Shown here: positions 9,501 through 18,300 of the stretch, in pieces
Layout of the letters: each line of letters starts with the position of its first letter
Numbering within the stretch: the stretch's first letter is position 1
From: Chrysochromulina parva
Taxonomy: Eukaryota > Haptophyta > Prymnesiales > Chrysochromulinaceae
DNA length: 26,435 bases
NCBI GenBank assembly: GCA_002887195.1
Contig: PJAB01000451.1
Span: 1-26,435, forward strand
Reading direction: 5' to 3'
Program-made: the position numbers and the translations under genes
Notes under the pieces: model-generated
What the model saw: the letters and a program-made list of their open reading frames with translations, nothing else
Database searches by the model: none
Told to the model about the DNA's origin: nothing

Positions 9501-9971
9501 ATAGAAGGTCTCGCGAAGCAGCAGCTCGAGGTTCGACGAGCCTCCGACAGGGATCGTCGCGACCGGCGGAGTAATGTTGGCGGTCTTGACCCAGGTGGAC
9601 CAACCTTTCGCACCCAGTGCGACGTCATCATTCATCTTGAAATAGATCTTCATCTCGTCAGGCGTGTCGTTTGAGCCCGCGTAGGTGATGCTGCGGCAAC
9701 TGGGCATCTCGTCGCAGTGTTTGAGAGCGTTTTCCACGGTCGTCATCTTGGGAGGTTCAGCGTCATCGCCCGAGCCGATGAAGCCTTCGGACCACTTGTA
9801 CTCGTACTGGATTAGTGGGCTGTGCAGCAAGCCGGTGGCCTTGGGAAGCCGCGCCGCGCCTGACGGCGGTAGCGACGGCGGCTGCGGTGGTCGTCGAGGG
9901 GCGTGCGCGAGGGCGGCCAAAGTGAAGATGTGCATCAGTTCGTTCACGCGTCCAGACGTGTTAACGTTCAT
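6588..9971 (-). CDS. Secreted DUF5695-family, glycoside-hydrolase-like protein with N-terminal apple/PAN-like module
   Basis: 1127 residues, single exon as seen. Residues 1-24 (hydrophobic core HIFTLAALAHA) look like a signal peptide; the second Met at 9935 gives an even more compact one. A Pro-rich linker follows. A module at about 50-132 has spaced cysteines (KHCDEMPSCRSITYAG...IYFK...GWSTWVK) and resembles apple/PAN-type binding domains. The rest matches the DUF5695 family of bacteria and fungi, with hallmark runs such as PWHWYLYRAG, GFMDGTVAREVLEAM, YGSEFGFDTTGQEE, WAYHGGSRSWGD and MHYRSGLNMIPLLEWYR. From general knowledge I take these as helical-toroid, glycosidase-like proteins; no substrate is established to my knowledge. 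Several N-x-S/T sites (NLTC, NVSD, NYSS, NWSY, NATY, NTTF, NETV) fit passage through the secretory pathway. Both ends look complete. Bacterial or fungal ancestry by transfer is possible but not shown. Confidence 0.88.
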   Translation of the reverse strand: MNVNTSGRVNELMHIFTLAALAHAPRRPPQPPSLPPSGAARLPKATGLLHSPLIQYEYKWSEGFIGSGDDAEPPKMTTVENALKHCDEMPSCRSITYAGSNDTPDEMKIYFKMNDDVALGAKGWSTWVKTANITPPVATIPVGGSSNLELLLRETFYTVQNLTRVGELWSFTRPLDDASVLPMSAHLGDLTLRLAVPQPHTSPLFTTIQLGAAAKPLSLDNLTPAMAGGKVLAAQDITDLLQYSNQAVPLPVRVVRSYELAADGASLVLRFNLTCALGMACALGGLGMALPESDGHPPAGLESVVWNDPHIGAGHGFVEFVRVVKDEATLLVTALDPHTSPLEAWRPMLEDLGNGDAYEWVVASKAWTYEWANNRQYPFLNVSDALAQEYPPFATSPTPWPATDGKVGMPVLASPGLGASDPWNAPTTISIAPGETYTIGLKLRLAPGDPRTRDETLEAMGCAVLHGVPGFVLSTDLNSARLFIKPPKGASVTGVTGVNNPAVEASLQFSKQQNDEGEEHVQAARAHASGFESYAVTASGYGRVRVNINFSDSTSMTAHYYVLPPLAQQVRALGSHFADTAWLPRGFIDPFGRSASVMPWDRSACDAHGTPCGHVLNDARAYDVGLSDDAGGGNPLGFASKVRAMPNAHEVSRVDDYIEFTLYGVKPDTAKPPLKSLQIREEEVGLDIDGVRMTMFYYDKDLNNYSSGHFNWSYTEADKCNMPFGGPTWCMTEDMSNATYRGFNYPHQIASYWAMYTVARFTTLRTRKPWHWYLYRAGKTCLKLGEASVGFMDGTVAREVLEAMLVEAEAGNTTFADIGSKLTDQMWARQKQWERTPYPYGSEFGFDTTGQEEVVVWNLYFGNETVAKKTVDHILSYMRSSPTWAYHGGSRSWGDIGNNGKYLATFGTGAADRGTMHYRSGLNMIPLLEWYRLHPEEGRLLLEISMGAISGQMTNIDPTTGATSMMFHVTPHMLAFDPHSGDYGLGFFGNALESGAYFVDDAELGPLCYLCDLDTLGSVPDGTATPVLVPRDAYRIAVFLEPIGLYLTAECGTISAVTVTFAPEVPITVTFAAGAPCASLRLKLRKTAKARPGSNFAVEFAPLVRGAYEIKPAQAGKETKVTLSYDY

Positions 9972-9981
9972 TATGAACGTT
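9963..9981. promoter_or_regulatory. Perfect inverted repeat over the DUF5695 start codon
   Basis: AACGTTCAT-T-ATGAACGTT has 9-bp arms and a 1-bp centre. The minus-strand start codon (9971-9969) lies in one arm. It could be a protein-binding dyad or an mRNA hairpin covering the start, or it may be chance. Confidence 0.4.
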
Positions 9982-10489
9982 CACGCAGCTGTGGTACATG
10001 TACCCTGCTGCTGCTGCTGTTCAACACAACGCGCGCACACGCTCCGAACCCCCAAGCACGAGGGCCACTGTGGTACCCCCCGGCCCGCCGAGTCGCCAAA
10101 ACACAAGTATGGACAGAGTGTTATGCTACCCCGGGCAACACAAGTATGGTGCTGAGTACTCGCTCTCGTCGTCGTCCAAGGGTCGTCGTCTATTGTTGCT
10201 CGACGTGAGGTCGTGCTCTCCTCACCGCAACGTCAGGGGGGCCCGCCGCGCCGAAACCCGAATCGAATTTTCCCGAGGGTCTGGCGCACCGACCGCGGAC
10301 CACGGCCGCGGGGAGCCCGACGAAATTCGGAATCGTGTCGTGCTCGTGGTAAGGGTAATAGCTTGTTCTGAGTTACAAATCTCTCTCTGTTTCAGCACGT
10401 GTTGCGGCCGATTATACGAGTTACGACTGAGAGCCGGAGCACGCGCATGCACGTTCGATCCTTGGTTAAATACTCGTCCTTCTCTAGTC
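9972..10489. other. Intergenic: 5' flank of DUF5695 gene and 3' flank of the 392-aa gene
   Basis: There is no supported gene in these 518 bp. Two copies of AACACAAGTATGG lie at 10100-10112 and 10137-10149 (CCATACTTGTGTT in the orientation of the downstream gene). A shorter copy, AACACAAGTA, occurs at 11921-11930 upstream of the next minus-strand gene. A CTG run at about 10008-10019 is a short trinucleotide repeat. Confidence 0.5.
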
Positions 10490-11668
10490 CTACATTGATG
10501 GGCGTGAACGCAACTGCTGAGGCGGCTGCGGCGGCGGCTTCACCTTCCGATCCTTACCCAAAGAAATGGTCACGGTCACGGGGCTTACGCGCTGCACATT
10601 GCTCTCGAACTCCATCTCGATGACGGGCAGGCGCTCGCGCTCGACCTTCGGCAAGTGCTCGAGCGAGCCGGTGCCGTCAGCAGCAGCGGCGGCGGCAGCG
10701 ACGGCGGCCTTGCCATGGCTTGTGTCCGAGGGCAGCACGGCAGGCAGAACGGCAGGCAGAACGGCAGGCAGAACGGCAGGCAGCACGGTGGGCAGCAGCT
10801 CCGGCAGTGGCCGTCGGATGCCACCCGCCCCCGCCCGCTTGGATGCTCGTCCTGTGATCGCCTTGGTAACGCCACCATCCGTCAGGCTCGGCTGTTGTAA
10901 CGACTGTCGTAACGGCTGTCGTATCGCCGGCGGCGCCGTCGGCAGCGGCGCCCGTGGCCCCGGGGTTGCGGGCGGCGAGGGCAGCCTCTCCACGTCCGCG
11001 ACACCCTGTAATGTCCACTCCCGCTCGGCTTCCAATTTGTGCATGTACTCGGCCACTGCGTGCTTATGTGCGGCACGCTGCAGCACGGGCTGCGTAACGG
11101 GGGTGGCGCGGTTCTGGCCGGCGACCTCCCGCAAGCGACGGCGCGTGTTCTCCATACGTGCATGTCGCGCCTCGTTCATCGCCTTCTCATACACCTGCTC
11201 CTCTTTCTCCGCGCTAGCCATGGCCGCCTGGCCGCGCTCACGAAAGCCAGGCCGCACGACGAGGGACATGCGCTGCTTAGGAATCTGTCGGTAGGCCTCG
11301 CGTTCCACGGGCAAGCCCACCATGGCCCCGGGCTTGCGCGTCTGCTCAATCAGGCCTTGCGCATAGGAGAGCACTTCCGGTCCCTGGAATGTTCCAGGGT
11401 AATACGTTTCAGGCCTGATCGGCGGTGCCAGTTTGAGGCGCTGCGCGCGCGCGCCAGGTTCCGTAAGGGGTAATGCCTCGGGTTCTGGCGCTTTTCCCTG
11501 GATGGACTCGAAGAAGGCCATGACATCGGGATTCGCAGACGATTGGCCAACGCGACCCCTCACGCCTGCGCTGAAATCAAGCGACTTTGTGGCCTTAGGC
11601 ACGTTTTCGAACTTCTCGCGCCATGGCTCGTGCGAGGGCTTGGTGTCGATGTGCACTTGCCGCACCAT
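10490..11668 (-). CDS. Hypothetical protein, 392 aa, unknown family
   Basis: I do not recognise this protein. The ATG at 11668 is the first in frame (MVRQVHIDTKPSHEP); an in-frame GTG at 11698 is less credible, and a stop lies just above it. The N-terminal half is Pro/Arg-rich with aromatic spots (EPWREKFENV, ETYYPGTFQGPEV). Residues about 147-215 are highly charged (EKEEQVYEKAMNEARHAR) and probably helical or coiled coil. Residues about 215-320 are Pro-rich and low-complexity and include a VLPA repeat. The last 55 residues regain a more ordered look (LPVIEMEFESNVQRVSPVTV). There is no signal peptide or membrane segment. The frame is open across the whole length and the composition resembles its neighbours, so it is probably real, but no function can be given. 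Confidence 0.68.
   Translation of the reverse strand: MVRQVHIDTKPSHEPWREKFENVPKATKSLDFSAGVRGRVGQSSANPDVMAFFESIQGKAPEPEALPLTEPGARAQRLKLAPPIRPETYYPGTFQGPEVLSYAQGLIEQTRKPGAMVGLPVEREAYRQIPKQRMSLVVRPGFRERGQAAMASAEKEEQVYEKAMNEARHARMENTRRRLREVAGQNRATPVTQPVLQRAAHKHAVAEYMHKLEAEREWTLQGVADVERLPSPPATPGPRAPLPTAPPAIRQPLRQSLQQPSLTDGGVTKAITGRASKRAGAGGIRRPLPELLPTVLPAVLPAVLPAVLPAVLPSDTSHGKAAVAAAAAAADGTGSLEHLPKVERERLPVIEMEFESNVQRVSPVTVTISLGKDRKVKPPPQPPQQLRSRPSM
10739..10786 (-). repeat. 12-bp tandem repeat encoding VLPA
   Basis: Four 12-bp units, GGCAGGCAGAAC on the plus strand with the last ending CAC, give a VLPA repeat in the 392-aa protein. Degenerate half-units flank both sides (10731-10738, 10787-10798). 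The period keeps the reading frame, so the repeat number could vary between strains without breaking the gene. Confidence 0.88.
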
Positions 11669-12300
11669 GGGTCGGTACGCAGCAGACGGTGCCCACACAA
11701 ATCAGACCACTCAAAGCGGCTGCTCGTCACTGGCTCAGCCACGCCCACACGCGTTGGCCACTCAAACGGCTTTGCCTAATCTCAGGAAAGCACAACCAGG
11801 AGTGTTCACAGGTGGCGCGTTGTCGCGGTCATCCAGTTAACGGACCAGTCAGTTTCGTCGCGGTCCACCAACGCGCTCACCACACTACAGTCTCAACGGA
11901 CGGCTCCGCACCCCTCGGTCAACACAAGTACTGAGGCGGTCATGGTCTTCCAAATAGTCAATGCACAATGGTTTTGGTTATTAGAAACTCGACACCTCAC
12001 ACCAAAGTCCAAAGAAGGTTCTATGTTGGCAAAGTGAAAGTCCAAAGACACCGTTCATCGGCACGGTTTACACTGGGGTGAATGCGTCGGTATCGCTATC
12101 GGTGATTTCTTACACCCCACGGCACATCATGACAGACGCCACGCTCATCCCACTTCACATAACGATTAAGTTAGTCGGATAGGAGTCGCATGCACACGGT
12201 AACATGAAAACATGTCCATCTACATCATGCCCTGCTGCCTGCTCAAGCAACACTCGGCATCGCCGCACGCCGTCACACGGCTCGCCTCTGCTCCTGGTGA
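11669..12300. other. Intergenic: 5' flank of the 392-aa gene and 3' flank of the giant gene
   Basis: No gene is supported in these 632 bp, which are less GC-rich than the coding DNA around them. AACACAAGTA at 11921-11930 matches the motif upstream of the DUF5695 gene. AAAGTCCAAAGA occurs twice, at 12004-12015 and 12037-12048. No RNA gene was recognised. Confidence 0.5.
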
Positions 12301-15300
12301 TCAGACCTGCTGAACTGTGTCCTCGGTCGGAGCACGAGCCTTTTTGAGCTCCACAAACGCCTTGCCCACGTGCCCCCCTTGCTCCTTCAGCGCCTGTTTC
12401 ACCTCGACGAGAGTGATTCCAGTCAAGCTCGGTTCGAGTTGCACCTTCTCATAGAGCGTCTTCAGCTTAGGATCGGCCGCCCATTCGGATGCCAACACTG
12501 CGATTGCGGATGCCGCGCCGGATGGCGATGCCCCGTTCAGGCTGAGCAGCACGTCCTCCTCGTCTTGATTGTCGAGGAAATTGAGCAGGAGCGCACGCAC
12601 CTTGCACGAATCGTCCAAGCCGGCGTGTTTGTACTTTTCGCATGCGGTGTGTGCGACGCACGCGGCGAACTCTGAAGGCGCCAACCCCTTGGTAGGCTCC
12701 TTAGCTGCGGAGAGAAAGGTCCAACGTGCCTGCGGCTCCGTGAGACGCACCTTGACCTCCCTGCCTGCAGGCGTCTTGATCATGAGGTCCGACAAGATCA
12801 GACGCTCGCTAAGCGCCCCGAGCCATTGCTCGAGCGTCAGAAAGTCGCGCCCCGCTGAGAGCATCTCGTAGCTGTCACTGAGGCGTTTGGAATCCTCTTG
12901 TAGGGCCGCTTGCACGCCGGTAGTGTTGAACACCTCATTCGCGAAGCGCTTGCCGTCCGTGTCGCGCCGTGCGAGCTTGAGCACGTTCTCGACGAGCAGC
13001 GCATTCAGGCAGCCGGGCAGCGGCACCTCGTCGAACTTGTGCGCATTCTTCTGGTCCTTGCCCTTGCGCATGCCGTACTGCGGGTTGGCGCGGAAGAAGG
13101 AGATGCGCACGAGCATCGTGCAGAACTCGTGCAGCTCAAGGAAGTTGTCATCCGAGCCTGCGTTCGCCTTGTGGAACTGGCCCTTCATCGTGTCGAAGCC
13201 GTACTGATCGGTGATTAGGTCGGTCTCGATGACAAAGTCGTGAAACTCGACCATCTCCATGCCGTCGTTGCTGCCCGAGAGTGACGAAGCCGAGTAGGCG
13301 CGGAAGATGGATCCAAGCGCGTCCTGCTGCGCGAACAGCATGTCAAACACGTCCTTCTCCCACAGCGGGAAGCCGGCCAAGGTGGACACCTTGACGTGCT
13401 TCCAAACCTGCAGCCAGCGGCGCAGCCCAGCGTGGACGGTGACCTCCAGCGAAGGTGGCACGAAGCGCTCAGCGCGGATGTAGGTGGCCTCACGCACCGC
13501 CTGCTCCTCGGTCTGCTCGCCGATGACATTTTTGATCATCGCGGCCACCTTGGCGCCCATATCCATCTGCGGCACCGACTGGTACTTGAACACAGCACAC
13601 CGCGCGAGCGCCTCTTGCAGCTCCTCGAGGTCAAGGGACACATCCTCGATTTCTTTGCCGCGATTGATGTCGTGCGGCAGCAATTTCCCGTCGGCGTCAC
13701 GCTGCGCGTACGTAAACGCGAGCTTCGCCTGCACCTCACTCAGCCGGCACGAAAACAAGGTGCCAACGCGATCATCGCCGACAATGTCCGAGCCCTGCTC
13801 AACAGTCCACGTGCCCAACGCCTTTCTCAGCTGCAGCTCGGCCAGCCAACATGTGACGTTCACCTTACGATTGCGGTCGCGCGGCAGGTTTCTGTACCAC
13901 GTCTCGAGCTTCATTGCGGCCGCCGTGAGGACGGCCTGCACATCCCGACGAGCGAGGGTCGTCTCTCGGAAGGTGCCCGTGTCATCGCGGTGCGCCTTGG
14001 GCAGCAGACACTCGCGGAGTGTCTGCTCCAGGCACTGCGGCACGGGCAGCAGCGTGTCCTGGTGCTCCATCGTGAGCTCGCCGTACTCGGGGTTGAGGCG
14101 GTGGAAGCTGACGCGCGTGAGCACGTTGAGGAACTCGTGAAGCAAGAGCTCACCGTCCGCCTGCGGCCCCGCCAGACCCTTGCCGCTCTTGTTCGCGGTC
14201 AAGAATTCTTCCTCCATATCCTGCAGCGTATACGTCGCAGGCGTCGCCGCCTTGTTGGTAATCAGTACCGTCTCGAGCCCAACGTCGCGCGCGAGGTCCT
14301 TGAACTCCTCGAGGCTCATCGTGAACGCCTCGGCGTCTCGCCCATTCGACGCGACCGTCGACTCGCCGGCCGATTTGCAATAAGCGCGGAAGATGGAGCT
14401 GAGCGTCGCAAAGTGCGTGTGCAGGAGGTCGTGCACCTCCTTCTCCCACAGAGGCCAGCCATACAGGCCCTCGAGCTGCAGCTGCGTGAACTCGGCCAAA
14501 AAGGCTGCGTGTTCGCCGGCGGTCTCAGCCTCGAGGGGTCTCGACTCGCTCGTATCATAGCGCCTCGCCGGAATGTACGTTGCTTCTCGCATGATCTCAG
14601 CCTCTGAGAACTCCTTGAAGAAGTTTTGTAAAAAGGCCTCCACTTTGCGCGCCGGGGAGAGCTGCTTGATGGCGCTGTACTTGCTCATAGCAACGCGCGC
14701 GAGGCATTCTTGGAACTCGTCCAAGTCGAGGACGGCCTGCGCTGACCCACTGTGCGCCTGGGCCACTCCGAGCTGCGCCACGTCCTGCGAGTCCATGAAG
14801 GCGGCCTTGCACGTGGGGATCGAGAGCCGGATCTTGATGTTGCCCTTGGTCGAGGTGTCCCCAGTGACCGCCGAGAGCTGCTCCACCTCCCACTCGCCCA
14901 CAAGCCTTTGAGAGGTGACCACGCTCAGCCATGACTCGAAGTCCAGCAGCCGGCGCGTGCCGCTCGCGGTCGTGTCCTTGCCCACATTGCTCACGAACCA
15001 CGTCTCGAGCTTCATGTTATATGCTCCAAGCACCTCGAGCAGCTCAGGGTCCTTCATGTAAGTCTCTCGGAACGCCGCCGAGTTCTCTCGCTTCGCCTTC
15101 GGCAGGACGACCTCATTGAGCATCGTCGCGAGCGCGAGCGGCACCGGCACCGGCTCCTGCAGGTCCTTGACGCCATCACCGTCCTTGTCGACCCACAGCC
15201 CAAAGTGCGGGTTGGCGCGCCAGAAGGCGATGCGCACGAGCATCGCGAGGAACTCGTAGAGCACGAGCTCCTGGTCGCGAGCTGCCTCACCACCCAGCTC

Positions 15301-18300
15301 GGTGCCCCTGACCTTCTTCGGCGCCTTCTCCTTCTTCTTCCAGTTCGGGTCGTCGTTGCCGCGCGACTGCGCGTCGCGCTTCTCGTCCTGCCGCTGCGCG
15401 CGCACCTGCGCCGTGTTGGTTGCGTTCGCCTTGATGAACTGGTTGCACATGACGTCGAACTTGTACTGCTTGGTCTCGAGGCCGATATCGACGACGAAGT
15501 CGTGGAATTCGTCCATCGACATCTCCATCGCGTCCTCGGCGCTGTCCTCCGAGATGGAGCGCGTGTACGCGAGGAAGATGAGCTGCAACTCCTTGAAGAG
15601 GGGGTGCAGGATGTCGTGCACCTCCTTCTCCCACAGCGGCCACATGTACATGTCCATAATCTCCATCCGCGACCAGCAATCCAGCCACTTCCTGTGCTCG
15701 AACTTCGACTCGTCCTTGAGCAGAGGCAGCGTCTCCGCGTCGAAGCGCACGGCGTGAATGTAAGTGGCGGCGATGACGATCTCATCGGGGGTCGCCTCGC
15801 CTAGGATGTTGCGGAAAGAGCCCTCGACCGCCTGCGCCGGCGCCACCTCGGGCACGTGCTTGTGGTACTTGTCGACTCCCATGCGGCATAGGCACTCGAC
15901 AAACTCGTCAAAGCTGAGGGTTTCCATCGCGTCGCCGCCCATCGACTTGGCGCCTTGCAGTTGCTCGGCCGGCTGCGAGTTCATAAAGGCCATGCGTACC
16001 TGGTGCATCGAAAGACTCCAGCTGTACTGCTTCTTGCAGCGCGGATCGTCAGTGTAGTCCGACTCGCGCCGGCATTCCCAACGGCCGCAGATGCCCGAGA
16101 TTGCGGAGGCGCTGACGGTCTTAGACGAGGTGGTACGTTGCAGATCTCCGACTACCCTGAGCGAGGCACCCTCGTCCGCCTCGCACAGGTGCAAGAAAAA
16201 CTCCATGTTCATCTTGGCGAACTGCGTGCTCGAGTTGTAGTCTGTGCACTTGTGTTCGAACCACACGCGCAGCTGCTCCCGGTACTGCTCGATGATTGCC
16301 TTGACGGAGAGCTCCTCCATGATAGTGTCGCGGAAGACCTGCGACGTGTCCTGCCGGGCGCGCGGGAGCACTTCGTCTTTGAGCATGGCTTCGAGGCAGC
16401 CGGGCAGCTGCACCACCGCCTTCTTGTTTCCATAGTTGCCAAAGGTTGGGTTGGCGCGCTGGAAGGCGATGCGCACGAGCACGGCGATGAACTCAAACAG
16501 CACGAGCTCCTGATCCTTGACTGCCTCGGTGCCGTCGTTGCTCCCTTTGGTCCTGCCTGGATCTATCGTCGTGCGCTGGTCTCTCTTCGTGCCCGCTGTG
16601 CGGCGACTCTCGTGGTGCGCATCGCGCACCTGCGCGCTGTTGATGGCATTCGCCTTGATGAACATGTTGGTCATCAGGTCGAAGTTGACGAATTTGGTCT
16701 CGAGCTTGCACTCATCCACAAAGTCCTTGAACTCGGCCATCTCCATCTCGATGGCATCCGCCGCGCTACTCGAGCCAAGGACCGAGCGGCAGTAGGCGAG
16801 GAAGATGAGCGAGAGCGTCTGAAAGTGCTTCTGCAGCAAGTCGTGCACGCCCTTCTCCCACAGCGGGAAGTAATACACGTCCGTAATCTCGATACGCTGC
16901 CATACAGCGAGCCACTTCTTGTGCTCCTTAAGGGGCTGGCCTTTAAGAGGCTGCGAGAGGAGCTTCCAATTATAGCGCTCCGCCTTGATGAGGGTCGCCG
17001 ACCACATGCTCTCCTCCGTGTTTTCCTCGCCGAGCAGGTTCTTGCAAAAGGCGGCGACGCGCTGCGCGTCGGACATCTTCGTGACGAGCTTGAACTTCTC
17101 GGCACCGCAGCGTGCGACGCACTCCTTGAACTCTTCAAAGTCGAGCGTGGCCATTGAGTCGGTGTCCGTCTGCTGCCCAATGCTCATCTGATCGAGCGTC
17201 TGCGAGTTGATGAATGCAAACTTGGCCTGCGGCATCGAGAAGGTGGCTTTGAACTTGTCGCGGCAACGCTCGTCGCCAGTGATCTCCGAGTCCTGGTTGA
17301 TCTCCCAGTTGCCTAGCTGCTCGGGTGGCGTGTAGCCGAGTACGCCGTGCTTGGCGCCGAAACCTTGCTTGAGCAGGTCGAGCCATTTCTGGAACTGTAT
17401 CTTCGCGGCGGCGGCGGACTGCAGCCTCGTTGCGCGGCCATGGAACTCGTGCCAAGCTTTGAGCTTGTCCTCATACGCGGCGAGCACGGCTTGCATCGCC
17501 GCATCGCCAGCGAGCTTGTCCTTGAAGACCGCCGAGTCGTCGCGCTTGGCAGCGGGCAGGATGACATTGTTCAGCATCGTGTCCAAGCAATCGGGCAGCG
17601 GGGTCAATGTGGTGGGCGGCTTGTTGCCATCTTTGAAGTCGCCAAATTTGGGGTTGGCACGTGCAAAGGAGATGCGCACGAGCACCTCGACAAACTCGTG
17701 CAGCACCAGCTCCAGATCCATCTCGTCCTCCTTCTTGGCGGCCGCTTTGCCCGTGCGGGTGAGCAGCGCGCCGGCCCACGATTGCTTCGAGTGCGCCATC
17801 GTCTTGGAGCCCGAGCCAGCGCGCACCACCTCGCTATTGCCCTTCTCCAACTTGCGCTGCGCGTGCACCTTGTCGTTATGCAGCGAGTTGGCCTTCTTGA
17901 AAATGGTCTGCATCCTCTCCCATTTGAAGTCCCTGGTCTCGAGGCCAACGTCTTTAACCAGCCTCTTGAACTCGGTCATCGTGATCTCCATCGTGTCCTC
18001 GACGGTGGTGTCGCTGACTGACTTGGCGTAGTGCGCGAAGATCTGCACGAGCGACTCGAAGCACTCGTGCAGGATCTTGAAGACGCCCCCCTCCCAGAGC
18101 GGGAAGTAGTGCAGGTCTGCAATCTCCAGGCACTGCCAGCACTCCAGCCAACGCCCGAAGCTCTTCTCGCTCTCGCCGGCCATCGGCGCCGCCGTGCGCC
18201 AGTCGTACCGCTCCGCACGGATGTACGTATGGTCACGCAGCACAGCCTCATCTGAGCGCTCGCCGAGGATGTTGTGAATGATGCCTCGTACCCCGTCAGC

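Noticed and set aside
10446..10465. T-arm-like ACGTTCGATCC suggesting a tRNA
   Set aside because: The flanking bases do not pair as a T stem, and no acceptor, D or anticodon arms can be drawn around it.
12074..12119. Possible hairpin TGGGGTG...CACCCCA downstream of the giant gene
   Set aside because: A 7-bp stem with a 32-nt loop is weak, and bacterial-type terminators do not apply to nuclear eukaryotic genes.
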